Shown: piece after piece, positions 7,143 to 14,940 of the stretch
Layout of the letters: every line of letters begins with the position of its first letter
Position numbering within the stretch: position 1 is the first letter of the stretch
Assembly (NCBI GenBank): GCA_036558305.1
Contig: DATBFX010000168.1
Span: forward strand, 1 to 15,889
Length of the DNA: 15,889 nucleotides
From: DATBFX01 sp036558305
Lineage (GTDB): Bacteria; Chloroflexota; Chloroflexia; Thermomicrobiales; UBA6265
Direction: 5' to 3'
Made by a program: the position numbers and the translations under genes
Notes under the pieces: generated by a model
Database searches by the model: none
What the model was told of the DNA's origin: nothing
The model's input: the letters and a program-made list of their open reading frames with translations, nothing else

Positions 7143-7533
7143 GCGGGACATCCTCTATGCGGATAACCGGGGTCGGTCCGGCGCGCGAGCCAAAAGGAGG
7201 AGAGCCATCGGCCGGCGACGGCCCGCCGGCGCGGTCGAGCGCTATCGCCATCGTACACGCGCCGCTGAGGGGTGTCGAGGAGATCGCAGTCGCCGCTACC
7301 CAAACGGGCAGGTCTCACCACTGCCCCGCCCAGGCGCTCGGGGTCACGACACGGTGTAGGGGAGCGCACGGGGCGCTCCCGCTCTCCGATGGACGCCTAC
7401 CGTCCAGAGGACCGGGTCGCGGCCGGTTCTCCTTACCCCCGCCTCGTGACAGATCCACCGCCGACCGTCACACTTCCCCCGGATTTCCGTTGCATTCATC
7501 AGATGGACCGATTCGAGACGAAGGGGCAGGGTC
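7143..7533. other. Divergent intergenic region between the ATPase and sigma-factor genes
   Basis: This 391-bp region must hold promoters for both directions, but no strong -35/-10 pair was found. It contains two neighbouring hairpins (7360-7380 and 7390-7406) and an isolated AAAAGGAGGAG at about 7190-7200 with no start codon after it. ORFs across it have no protein-like composition. Confidence 0.5.
7360..7406. promoter_or_regulatory. Two adjacent inverted repeats upstream of the sigma-factor gene
   Basis: GGGAGCGC (7360-7367) pairs with 7373-7380 over a 5-nt loop, and TGGACG (7390-7395) pairs with CGTCCA (7401-7406) over a 5-nt loop. They lie about 130-170 nt before the sigma start. They could be operators or leader hairpins; there is no T-run to make them terminators. 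Confidence 0.35.
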
Positions 7534-8109
7534 GTGGCGCGGACGGTCGTTCCGCCAACCCAGGTCGACGAGGCCACGCTGATCGCGCGGGCCACACGCG
7601 ACCGCGCCGCCTTCGCCCCCCTCTACGAACGCTATTCCGACCCCATCTTCCGCCACTGTTACCGCCGTCTCGGCAACCGCGCCGACGCCGAAGACGCCAC
7701 CATCCTCGTCTTCCAACGCGCCCTCGCCAACCTGAAGAGCTTCAACGGCGACTCGCTCCGCCCCTGGCTCTTCACCATCGCCAACAACGTTATCGCCGAC
7801 CACTACCGGAATCGCTGGCCGACCGCCTCCCTGGACGCCGCCTTTGACGTTCATGACCCCGCGCCCGACCCCGAGACGACCGCCGTCCAGGCCGACCGCC
7901 GCCGCTCGCTCCAGACCTACCTCTGCCAACTGCCGCCCGATCAGCAGCGCGCCATCGAGCTACGCCTCGCCGGCATGACCGGCCCCGAGATCGCCGCGGT
8001 CCTCGACTGCCCGCACGAACCCGTCCGCGCGCTCCTGCTGCGGGCCACCAAACGCTTACGCACGCTCTTCGGCATCGCGCCGGGATCGACGGAGGACGGC
8101 GATGACTGA
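7534..8109 (+). CDS. ECF-type RNA polymerase sigma factor
   Basis: The 191-residue protein has the two-domain ECF layout. Sigma region 2 covers about 27-95, with FAPLYERYSDPIFRHCYRRL and the ...RPWLFTIANNVIADHYRNR segment that meets the -10 element. Sigma region 4 (about 124-179), with LPPDQQRAIELRLAGMT and a helix-turn-helix, binds the -35. The start is GTG 7534 with AAGGGGCAGGG before it; no in-frame ATG gives a better N-terminus. Its stop overlaps the next gene by 8 nt (ATGACTGA), the tight coupling usual for a sigma factor and its membrane anti-sigma partner. Such pairs are commonly autoregulated, but no matching promoter was identified upstream. Confidence 0.92.
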   Translation: MARTVVPPTQVDEATLIARATRDRAAFAPLYERYSDPIFRHCYRRLGNRADAEDATILVFQRALANLKSFNGDSLRPWLFTIANNVIADHYRNRWPTASLDAAFDVHDPAPDPETTAVQADRRRSLQTYLCQLPPDQQRAIELRLAGMTGPEIAAVLDCPHEPVRALLLRATKRLRTLFGIAPGSTEDGDD

Positions 8110-10600
8110 CGAGCGCAACCGGCCGCCCGGGCGGCTGCTCGGCCACCTCCTGGAAGCGTACTGGGACGGGCTCGTCGGCGGGGTTCCGGCCGGACCCGAG
8201 ACGGAGCAACTCGACCCGTCGCTGGCGCGAACCGTCTGGCGTGTGCACGCGCTCGACGACGCGCCGCCCATCGACGCGCGATTCAAGCAACGACTCTGGG
8301 AGGACCTCAGACACGGGACCGCACTCACCACACCGCGGCGCCTCTTCCCGCCCGGCCCCGCTGCCAAGGGCCGGGGCAACGGCCGCGTCGCCGCCCCGCC
8401 CTGGTCCGGCGTGCAGCCGCGACCGCATCAACCATTGCGCCAGCTCGTCGCCACGCTCGGCCTCGTCGCCCTCCTGCTCCTCGCCCTCGGCGCCGTCGTC
8501 GTCTTCTACCGGGAGAACCAGCAACCCGCGACCATCCCCGCGGTCCAGGACACCGCCACCCCGGCCCCGCCGCCCGCTGAGAACTGGCCGATCTACCGCG
8601 GCGACCCCGGCCGCACCGGTAACGTTCCCGTCCACGGTCCGACCGGTATCTCTGCCGAGCTCTGGCACTACCAGACGCAGGGGCGGATCGACTCCGTCCC
8701 CATCGTCGTCGACGGCGTCCTCTACGTCGCCGGCGAAGACGGCAACGTCTATGCACTCGACGCCAAGACCGGCGCCGCGATCTGGGCCACCTCCCTCGGC
8801 GCCGGCTCCGGCTCGTCCCCCGCCTTCTCCAATGGGGTCGTCTACGTCGGCGACGACAACAACGACCTCCACGCGATCGACGCCGCCACCGGTCGCGAGG
8901 TCTGGAAAGCGACCGGTTCCGGTTGGGTCGATCCCGGACCGGTCGTCGATGACGTCCTCTACGCCGGCAACGCCGACGGTACGTTTCAGGCGATCCAAGC
9001 AAGCGACGGCGAGGTCCTCTGGCGTACACCCCTCGGCGGCGGCTCCTCGCGCGCGGCCGGCTACGCCGATGGTCTGGTCGTCGTCGGCAGCGGCGACGGT
9101 CGCGTCAACGCCCTCGACGCCAGGACCGGCGAGCCCAAATGGTCGTACTCCCTCGGCACCGGCATCGTCGGCACCGTCGCCGTCGCCGGCGGTGTCGTCT
9201 ACGGCACGGTCTCCGGCGGCACCGCCAGTTCCGTCGTCGCCCTCGACGCGGTCGGCGGACAGCAGCTCTGGTCGTTCGGCACCCTGACCGACGCCGATCT
9301 CCGTACGCCGGCCATCGGTGACGGCCTCGTCTACACCGTCAGCGGCGATGGCACCGTGTACGCCCTCGACGCGGCGACCGGGACCCAACGCTGGAGCGCG
9401 CCGGCCGGCAGCGTCGTCCGCGCTGCACCTGCCCTGGCCGGCAACACCCTTTACGTCGTCGCCGACGCCGGCAAACTCCTCGCCCTCGACGCCGCCACCG
9501 GTGCCGAGCGCTGGCGCTTCGACTTTGGCAGCACCAACGTCTCTGGGCCGGTCGTCGCCGGCGGACTCCTCTACCTCGCCACCGACGGCGGCACGGTGGT
9601 TGCGGTCGGCGGGGCGGACGTGGGAACGGCAGCCGGTTCACCGGTCGCACCCACTGCCACGGCGTCCGTAGCGGCCCCGACCGAGGCTGCCGCGACAGCA
9701 AGCCCATCGGCCGGCGCCCCGGCGCGGTTTCTCTGGACCTCGATGGGATCGGCCGCGGACAACCTGGTCTCTCCCCAGCACATCCGGATCTCGCCCGATG
9801 GACGGATCTGGGTTCCGGATCTTTCGAATCGCTTCTTCATCTTCGGTCTCGACGGCACCCTTCAGGAAATCTGGGGCACATCGGGCAGCGGCCCCGGTCA
9901 ATTCAAGTTCTCCCGGAACGGCGCCTCGTCCGGGTCGATCACCTTTGCGCCCGACGGTTCGTTTTACGTCGTCGACTCCTTGAACTACCGTATCCAGCGC
10001 TTTGACCGCACCCGCCGGTACCTCGGCGAGTGGGGGACGCGGGGTGCCGGTGCCGGCCAGTTTCTCCTGCCCGTGGGACTGGCGATCGCACCGGACGGGA
10101 GTCTGCTCGTGACGGACTACCGGCGAGGAGACGTCCAGCGGTTCGATTCCAGCGGCACGTTCCTGGGCGCGTTCGACGGCGCGACCAGTCCCGATGGGAA
10201 ACTCCGGGGACCGATCGGGATCGCCGTCGATGGCGGAGGCTCCGTCTACGTCACCGAGTTCGACGGCAGCCGGGTGCGGGTGTTCGACGGCGACGGCAAC
10301 GAAATCGGCCTGGTCGGTGCCGCCGATCAGGCCTTCGGCGGCTTCGCCTTTCCGGTGGATGCCGTCGTCGACCGAGACGGTTACCTCTACGTCGCCGACC
10401 TGGGCAACAACCGGATCGCCGTCTTCGATCCCCGGGGCCGCTTCCTCTTCGCCTGGGGCACCTTCGGCACCGGCGACGGCCAGTTCCGCAGTCCCGACGG
10501 AGTCGCGGTCAACCGCGGCGGCGCGGTCTACGTGTCCGAGGGGGACGGCAACCGGATCCAGAAGTTCCAGATCCTTGCGTCCTTACCGAGTGCCGGCTGA
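8102..10600 (+). CDS. Membrane protein with PQQ-like and NHL beta-propellers; probable anti-sigma/sensor partner
   Basis: The 832-residue protein has a charged cytoplasmic N-terminus (1-112), one membrane span (about 115-135, LVATLGLVALLLLALGAVVV) and a large outside part. The first propeller (about 160-505) has seven clear PQQ-type repeats of the pattern (V/L)YALDAxTGxxxW, with an eighth blade likely closed by N-terminal strands (NWPIYRGDPGRTGN, then ELWHYQ). An Ala/Thr/Pro-rich linker (about 505-545) leads to a second propeller of six NHL repeats (about 556-828; for example YVADLGNNRIAVFD). No cysteine-zinc ZAS motif is seen in the N-terminus, so it is not a classical zinc anti-sigma domain. 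Overlap with the sigma gene and topology argue that the N-terminus binds the sigma factor while the propellers sense something at the cell surface. PQQ dehydrogenase catalytic residues are not evident, so an enzyme is less likely. The domain calls are sure; the anti-sigma role is inferred. Confidence 0.85.
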   Translation: MTDERNRPPGRLLGHLLEAYWDGLVGGVPAGPETEQLDPSLARTVWRVHALDDAPPIDARFKQRLWEDLRHGTALTTPRRLFPPGPAAKGRGNGRVAAPPWSGVQPRPHQPLRQLVATLGLVALLLLALGAVVVFYRENQQPATIPAVQDTATPAPPPAENWPIYRGDPGRTGNVPVHGPTGISAELWHYQTQGRIDSVPIVVDGVLYVAGEDGNVYALDAKTGAAIWATSLGAGSGSSPAFSNGVVYVGDDNNDLHAIDAATGREVWKATGSGWVDPGPVVDDVLYAGNADGTFQAIQASDGEVLWRTPLGGGSSRAAGYADGLVVVGSGDGRVNALDARTGEPKWSYSLGTGIVGTVAVAGGVVYGTVSGGTASSVVALDAVGGQQLWSFGTLTDADLRTPAIGDGLVYTVSGDGTVYALDAATGTQRWSAPAGSVVRAAPALAGNTLYVVADAGKLLALDAATGAERWRFDFGSTNVSGPVVAGGLLYLATDGGTVVAVGGADVGTAAGSPVAPTATASVAAPTEAAATASPSAGAPARFLWTSMGSAADNLVSPQHIRISPDGRIWVPDLSNRFFIFGLDGTLQEIWGTSGSGPGQFKFSRNGASSGSITFAPDGSFYVVDSLNYRIQRFDRTRRYLGEWGTRGAGAGQFLLPVGLAIAPDGSLLVTDYRRGDVQRFDSSGTFLGAFDGATSPDGKLRGPIGIAVDGGGSVYVTEFDGSRVRVFDGDGNEIGLVGAADQAFGGFAFPVDAVVDRDGYLYVADLGNNRIAVFDPRGRFLFAWGTFGTGDGQFRSPDGVAVNRGGAVYVSEGDGNRIQKFQILASLPSAG

Positions 10601-10648
10601 CGGCACCCCCGTGGACAACTCGATCACGGCGATTGGGGAATTGTTCGT

Positions 10649-10677
10649 GGTTACCGGGCCCGGCTCTCCTTGTAACC
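10649..10677. terminator. Weak inverted repeat between convergent genes
   Basis: GGTTAC (10649-10654) and GTAACC (10672-10677) flank CCGGGCCCGG, itself a 10-nt palindrome (10654-10663). It is the only structure in the 87-bp gap between the convergent sensor and ATPase genes. No T-run follows, so termination here is only suggested. Confidence 0.25.
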
Positions 10678-10687
10678 TCAATGTCCA

Positions 10688-11503
10688 TCAGGGGGCCCCG
10701 TCGGTTGGGCACCCGGCGCACGGAGACACGCTTTCCACCTCCTCCAATTCTCGGAACCTCGCCGCTCGCCGCTCGATCTCGTCCGCCATCGCGCCCGGAT
10801 TGCCCCCGAGCCGCCCGAATACCGCCTGCGCCGCCGCCACATCGACCGCCAACAACCCACCGCGCCCCTCTCGTTCTGCCACCACCACCGGCGCCAAACT
10901 TCCCGGCTCCGACCCGAGCGCCAGATTGACGACCGACCGCACCTCGCGCCGAACCCCTCGCCCGTCCATCCAGGCATCGAGCAGCACCAGCACGTCGATC
11001 TCCGCGATCTCCGCCGCCGGTACCCGCAGCGGATAGCCCGCCAGGCCGTAGACGAATTCGTCCACGCTCGTCGCGTGCGCCGTCGCGGCCAATTGGTAAC
11101 CCTCGCCCACCGCCGCCAGAACTCGACGTACACCCGGACCCCAGAGATAGATCGGCAAATGGGGACTCAGCTCGTTCACCAGCAACGCCGACGTCGCAGG
11201 ATCGGTCGCGCCGAGAAAATCGAACGGCTCGTAGCAACCGCGCACGTAGATCCGCCGCGTCCCGCTCGGCAGGAAGTCGAGCAACGCCGTCAGCAGCGTC
11301 GTCTTCCCCGCCCCGCTCGGCCCCGCCGCCACCACGATCGACGCCCGCCGTTCGAGCAATGCCCACAGCAACGCGGCACACTCGGCCGTCAGCACCCCAT
11401 CCGCGATCAGGTCGCCGATCGGGTGGGGAGCCGGCGACGACCAAACCGGACCCCACCAACCGAACGGCTCATCGAACGAGTGCGGTCGCCGCGGCGGCGT
11501 CAT
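10688..11503 (-). CDS. Compact CpaF/VirB11-like secretion-type ATPase
   Basis: The 271-residue protein has the core of a type II/IV secretion ATPase: LIADGVLTAECAALLWALLE leading to Walker A GPSGAGKT (61-68), and a His-box-like ATAHATS (140-146) followed by a helix. The segment before the His box (about 117-132, LPIYLWGPGVRRVLAA) stands where Walker B with its Glu (VGEVRG-like) is expected, but no acidic residue is seen there. A CxxC (C262, C265) lies near the C-terminus. Usual CpaF proteins run to about 400-450 residues; the N-terminal domain is largely absent. No pilus, Tad or secretion gene is nearby. ATG 11503 is used; its ribosome site GGGGGAGAGGGCC is made by the end of the adjacent repeat element. 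It may be an isolated P-loop ATPase with altered or lost hydrolysis. Confidence 0.72.
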   Translation of the reverse strand: MTPPRRPHSFDEPFGWWGPVWSSPAPHPIGDLIADGVLTAECAALLWALLERRASIVVAAGPSGAGKTTLLTALLDFLPSGTRRIYVRGCYEPFDFLGATDPATSALLVNELSPHLPIYLWGPGVRRVLAAVGEGYQLAATAHATSVDEFVYGLAGYPLRVPAAEIAEIDVLVLLDAWMDGRGVRREVRSVVNLALGSEPGSLAPVVVAEREGRGGLLAVDVAAAQAVFGRLGGNPGAMADEIERRAARFRELEEVESVSPCAGCPTDGAP

Positions 11504-11641
11504 TGGCCCTCTCCCCCAACCCCTCCCCCAAGCGTTGGGGAGGGGAGCTCCCTACGAGGCACGTTTTCTCGACTGAGGCAACATGCTCATCGTCGCGCTC
11601 CCCTCCCCAACGCTTGGGGGAGGGGTTGGGGGAGAGGGCCA
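11504..11641. repeat. 138-bp element with 45-bp perfect inverted termini
   Basis: Bases 11504-11548 and 11597-11641 are perfect inverted copies of 45 bp around a 48-bp unique centre. Each copy also folds on itself (for the left one, 11520-11531 with 11535-11545, with one bulged C and a GCG loop). The motif (CCCTCTCCCCCAACCCC type) is akin to the dispersed C-rich palindrome at 1776-1804. The element fills almost exactly the gap between the MFS stop codon and the ATPase start codon. No transposase is present, so it is a MITE-like or REP-like intergenic repeat. In the minus-strand transcript it would form a long hairpin able to stop or stabilise the message. Confidence 0.85.
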
Positions 11642-11647
11642 CTTCTC

Positions 11648-12952
11648 TCACCCCGCCGTTCGCAACGACGCATTCCGCGCGAACACCAACCCCGCCAGCG
11701 CGACCACGATCACCGCCCCGAAGGCGATCGCCTCGCGCACCCCGATCGCCTCCCCCACCGTCCCGGCCAGCAGCGCCCCGGCCGACGGGACGCCGATCAA
11801 CGTCAGGATGTAGAGACTCATGATCCGCCCCCGCAACTCGTTGGGCGCCGTCAACTGGATCAGCGTCGCCGTCAGCGCCCCCGCCACCGCCGTCGCCGCG
11901 CCGACCAGCACCAACAGCACCAGCGCGATCCCGTACCAGGGGCAGGTCGCAAACAGAAACAGCAGACCCGCCTGGCACGCCGTCGCCACCATCAACCACC
12001 GCCCGCGGTGCCGGACATCGCGGTGACTGGCCAGCGCGAACGCACCGGCAAGCGTCCCCAACCCACCGGCCGCCAGCAGGAAACCGTAGGCCGTCGAGCC
12101 GACCCGGAACTCGTCGCGTGCGAAGACCGCCAGCATCGGCCCGTACGACCGGCCGAGGAGCCCGGAGACCAGCGAGATCGTCAGCAATCCCCGCAGCAAC
12201 GGGTCCCGCCGGACATGGGCGATCCCCCGGCCGATTGCCGCCAGTGCCCCATCCCGGACACCGCTCTGCCGGCTATGCTGGGGTACGCCGCGCATCCGCG
12301 ACAGCGCCAGCAGCGTCGCCAAGCACGAGATCGTGTTGACGACGAACACGCCGCCGACCCCGATCAGCGGGATCAACGCGCCGGCGATCGCCGGTCCAAC
12401 CAGCGCCGCCCCCGTGAAACTGACCGAGTTGAGCGAGACGGCCGACGTCAACTGCTCCCGCGTCACCAGATCGGGCAACAGCGCGTGCCGCACCGGCGAA
12501 TCGAAGGCGAGCACGAGACCGTTCACGAACGAATAGGCAAGCAGGTGCCAAACGGTGATCGCGCCGGCCAGCGTCAGCGTCGCCAGCACGGCACTCGCCA
12601 CCAGGTACGTGATCTGGACCGCCCACAGCATCCGCAACCGCGGTACGCGGTCCGCCACCGCCCCGCCGAACGGCGGTATCAGCAGCATCGGTACCGCGAA
12701 GGCGGCGGCGATCATCCCCAACCAGAAGGGTTTGCGGGCCGGTTCGAGATCGGTCACCAACCAGCCCATCCCGGTCGATTCCATCCAGGTCCCGGCGTTG
12801 GAGGTGAGGAGCCCGATCCAGAGGAGGCGAAAGTTGCGCGACTGCAGCGCCGCGAACCGGGGAGCACGCGTCGCTTCGGCGCTCCCGGCGCGCGGACCGA
12901 GCGAAGCGTCCGCGGGGGCATCGCCGGCGGCGCGGGGGGAGGCGACCTTCAT
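11648..12952 (-). CDS. MFS exporter, EntS/MFS_3 ('transmembrane secretion effector') type
   Basis: The 434-residue protein starts with a polar cytoplasmic stretch and then FAALQSRNFRLLWIGLLTSN, the usual opening of this group, followed by about 12 hydrophobic segments. The MFS motif A is present between spans 2 and 3 (GGAVADRVPRLR, 96-107), and APNELRGRIMSLY in the second half is typical of the subfamily. ATG 12952 was preferred over a start at 13216 because the longer form would overlap the upstream gene by over 200 nt and add an Arg-rich stretch with no family character. A clear Shine-Dalgarno is lacking. Known relatives export small molecules such as enterobactin or drugs; the substrate here is not known. 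It follows the nuclease/PRT fusion gene after 47 nt on the same strand and is probably co-transcribed. Confidence 0.85.
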   Translation of the reverse strand: MKVASPRAAGDAPADASLGPRAGSAEATRAPRFAALQSRNFRLLWIGLLTSNAGTWMESTGMGWLVTDLEPARKPFWLGMIAAAFAVPMLLIPPFGGAVADRVPRLRMLWAVQITYLVASAVLATLTLAGAITVWHLLAYSFVNGLVLAFDSPVRHALLPDLVTREQLTSAVSLNSVSFTGAALVGPAIAGALIPLIGVGGVFVVNTISCLATLLALSRMRGVPQHSRQSGVRDGALAAIGRGIAHVRRDPLLRGLLTISLVSGLLGRSYGPMLAVFARDEFRVGSTAYGFLLAAGGLGTLAGAFALASHRDVRHRGRWLMVATACQAGLLFLFATCPWYGIALVLLVLVGAATAVAGALTATLIQLTAPNELRGRIMSLYILTLIGVPSAGALLAGTVGEAIGVREAIAFGAVIVVALAGLVFARNASLRTAG

Positions 12953-12999
12953 GGCCCGCGATGGTACCACGGTCGCCGGGCGGTGGCTCTCCCCGCCGC

Positions 13000-14130
13000 T
13001 CAGGCCGTGCCGTCGACCACCGTTTCGGTGACGAGCGAGGCGATGAACGGCAGATGACGGAACTGCCGCCGCAGGTGGAGTCCGAACCCGACCAACAACT
13101 CGTTCGGCGCCTCGAACCCGACGTACCGGAGCGGCACCTCGACCAATCGCGCCGCTTGCCGGTCGAGCAACGTGCAAATCTCGATCTGCCGCGCCCCGCG
13201 CTGCCGCAACCACCACGTCAGATAGGCGAGACTCAACCCCGTACTCACCACGTCGGCAACGAGCAATACGCGGCGACCGGCGACCGGCGTCCGCGGCGCT
13301 CGCCCGATCCGCACCCTTCGCTCCCCCAACGGCGAGCGGTGTCGCGTCAGCGTCACCCGATCGCGATCGACGACGAGACCGGTCCGTTCCAGCGCGGCCG
13401 ACAGGTGATGCGCAAACACCGCAGACCCCCGATCGACGCCGAGGACCAGGAGCGGCGTCGCTCCGGGACCGTCACCCGGCTCCGTTTCCGGTCCAAGACG
13501 TGGCAGCAGCGCGTCCGTCTGCTCCCAGATCGGCAGCGACAGCGGGAACGCCGCTTCGGGGCGCGGCGACGGTCCGACGTCGGGCGATCCGGCGATGGCC
13601 GCGGCGAGCTGCGCGATCCGCTCGTGGATCCGGTCCTCGGCGAAGACGATCCGGCCGACCTGGCACGGTGTGGCGTCCGGTCGTGCCGGTCGGTAGGCGT
13701 CGCCGAGCCGGTCGCAGTCCCGCCGGTACAGCAGCTTGATCCGCACGTTTGGGTAGAGTTCGCGCAGCCGCCGGATCTTGCGGTTCTTCCGCGTCACCAG
13801 GCGCTGTCGCATCGTCGTCAGTTCGATGTAGAGCTTGTGTTCCGGTAGGTAAAAATCGGGCGTAAACATCTCCGACGGACGCCCTTCGTCCGAATAGGCC
13901 AGCGGGAAGGTCGTCGGTTCGTAGGACCAGCGGATGCGGTAGAAATTCAGAATGCGCGAAAAATCGAGTTCGGCCGGGTGGGCGAAGTCGCGCTCGTCGA
14001 ATTCGTCCGCGGCGCGGATCAACTGCCACGGTATCGGCAGCGCCTGTTGCCGGGTCACCGGCGGTCCGTCGCCCGCCGCCCCGCCCGGCCGATCGGCGTC
14101 TGCCTTCTCGATTCGCCCCACCCGCTCCAC
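13000..14130 (-). CDS. PD-(D/E)xK nuclease-like domain fused to a divergent HPRT-like phosphoribosyltransferase
   Basis: The 376-residue protein has two parts. Residues about 45-140 look like a restriction-nuclease fold: FTPDFYLPEHKLYIELT gives D92 and E103 at PD...ExT spacing, followed by a basic helix (RKNRKIRRLRELYP) and a beta strand ending LLYRRD. Residues about 225-366 look like hypoxanthine phosphoribosyltransferase: VLLVADVVSTGLSL (288-301) at the PRPP loop and YVGFEAPNELLVGFG (336-350). Several HPRT positions differ: human E133 and D137 correspond to A292 and S296, K165 to R324 and D193 to H352, while D134 is kept (D293). Purine salvage activity is therefore doubtful. The start used is GTG 14130; GTG 14121 with GAGGTGGAG before it is possible. 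It is cytoplasmic. I infer a regulatory or nucleotide-sensing PRT fold joined to a nuclease-like domain. Confidence 0.75.
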   Translation of the reverse strand: MERVGRIEKADADRPGGAAGDGPPVTRQQALPIPWQLIRAADEFDERDFAHPAELDFSRILNFYRIRWSYEPTTFPLAYSDEGRPSEMFTPDFYLPEHKLYIELTTMRQRLVTRKNRKIRRLRELYPNVRIKLLYRRDCDRLGDAYRPARPDATPCQVGRIVFAEDRIHERIAQLAAAIAGSPDVGPSPRPEAAFPLSLPIWEQTDALLPRLGPETEPGDGPGATPLLVLGVDRGSAVFAHHLSAALERTGLVVDRDRVTLTRHRSPLGERRVRIGRAPRTPVAGRRVLLVADVVSTGLSLAYLTWWLRQRGARQIEICTLLDRQAARLVEVPLRYVGFEAPNELLVGFGLHLRRQFRHLPFIASLVTETVVDGTA

Positions 14131-14469
14131 CTCGCGGTTTCTCGCTCGTCACGCCCGGTCCGGGGAAGACCGAATGCGGAAAGACGGCCTGCCCGCGAAC
14201 GGACGCGCGGCCGCCCGGTCTGCCTGTTTCGAACGGGAGCGGGGTGCCCCCATTGTGGCACATCGCCGGCCCCGCGGCAACGGGTTTCGACCACCGAAAG
14301 TCCGCGATCTTTCGGCCCGATTGCCCATCCTCCATCCGGACGTCGGTTCGCAGCACGGCAATTCCGCGATGGACCTCACCGGTCCGACCCATCGTCCCGG
14401 CAGGTTGGGGCGAGCCGGTCTATCCTATCGGTCCGGGAAACGCGGATGAGGGGAAGGGAGTCGCGGGAA
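14131..14469. other. Divergent intergenic region before the nuclease/PRT and VOC genes
   Basis: This 339-bp region separates divergent genes. It carries a plausible minus-strand promoter (see 14252-14280). On the plus side TATCCT at 14421-14426 has no partner at proper distance. ORFs crossing it look like chance frames in GC-rich DNA. Confidence 0.5.
14252..14280 (-). promoter_or_regulatory. Candidate sigma-70-type promoter for the nuclease/PRT operon
   Basis: On the minus strand TTGCCG (14275-14280) and CACAAT (14252-14257) are separated by exactly 17 nt, with 4 of 6 matches to each consensus box. It lies about 120 nt upstream of the start at 14130. In such GC-rich DNA a match of this quality is suggestive only. 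Confidence 0.35.
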
Positions 14470-14919
14470 GTGACCGACCAATCGGACGCAAAGAACGCAT
14501 TCGCCGCCGTCGATCACGTCGGCTACGTCGTCTCCGATCTCGACGCGGCCGCGGCCTTCTTCGTCGATGTTCTCGGTTTCGAGCCGCTGCCGCGGCGCGG
14601 TGTCTCGACCGATCCCGAGGGGGACAGGATGACCGGCTGGTACGGCGTCCACCCGCGCGCGTCCACCCGCTTCGCCTTCTTCCGCCTCGGCGGCACCACC
14701 GTCGAGTTGCTCGAATGGACCGCCCCCGACCAGCAGCGACTCCAGCCCCGCAACAGCGACTACGGTGGTCGTCACCTGGCGCTCAAAACCGCCGATCTCG
14801 AGGCGGCGCTCGCCCGGCTGCGGGCGGTGCCGGGGGTGGCGATCCGTGAACACAACGAGCGCGGTTTCGTCTACGTCGCGACGCCGTTCGGACTTGAGCT
14901 CCAGCTGATTCCGGGCTGA
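14470..14919 (+). CDS. VOC-fold (glyoxalase/methylmalonyl-CoA epimerase-like) protein
   Basis: The 149-residue protein shows two beta-alpha-beta modules. The first has VDHVGYVVSDLDAAAAFFVDVLGF and ends with VELLEW; the second has GRHLALKTADLEAALARL and ends with GLELQLIP. The four putative metal ligands are H16, E79, H102 and E143, as in glyoxalase I and methylmalonyl-CoA epimerase. The GTG at 14470 has AAGGGAG 9 nt upstream; ATG 14446 in the same frame is an alternative that would add eight residues. The next gene, an inositol-dehydrogenase-like oxidoreductase, starts 21 nt later, so this may isomerise or process a sugar or inositol intermediate. The exact reaction is not known. Confidence 0.85.
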   Translation: MTDQSDAKNAFAAVDHVGYVVSDLDAAAAFFVDVLGFEPLPRRGVSTDPEGDRMTGWYGVHPRASTRFAFFRLGGTTVELLEWTAPDQQRLQPRNSDYGGRHLALKTADLEAALARLRAVPGVAIREHNERGFVYVATPFGLELQLIPG

Positions 14920-14940
14920 TCGAGCGACGAGGAGCATGGC

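Noticed and set aside
5622..7166. 514-residue plus-strand frame antisense to the AAA+ ATPase
   Set aside because: Arg/Asp/Leu-biased shadow; the minus strand has Walker A and sensor motifs.
7157..7582. 141-residue plus-strand frame in the divergent region, near a strong AAAAGGAGGAG
   Set aside because: The purine-rich site lies after the frame's start codon and is not followed by a start; composition is chance-like and the frame runs into the sigma gene in another phase.
7790..9388. 532-residue minus-strand frame antisense to the sigma and sensor genes
   Set aside because: Gly/Asp/Val-rich mirror of the PQQ repeats; the plus strand carries clear sigma and propeller domains.
11075..13057. 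660-residue plus-strand frame antisense to the ATPase and MFS genes
   Set aside because: Arg/Gln/Pro-rich with no fold signal; it spans two real minus-strand genes and the repeat element.
12953..13216. Longer N-terminus for the MFS gene starting at 13216
   Set aside because: It would overlap the upstream gene by over 200 nt with Arg/Pro/Ala-rich sequence; family homology starts after the ATG at 12952.
14405..14426. Plus-strand promoter TTGGGG with TATCCT before the VOC gene
   Set aside because: The spacer is only 10 nt, too short for a sigma-70-type promoter.
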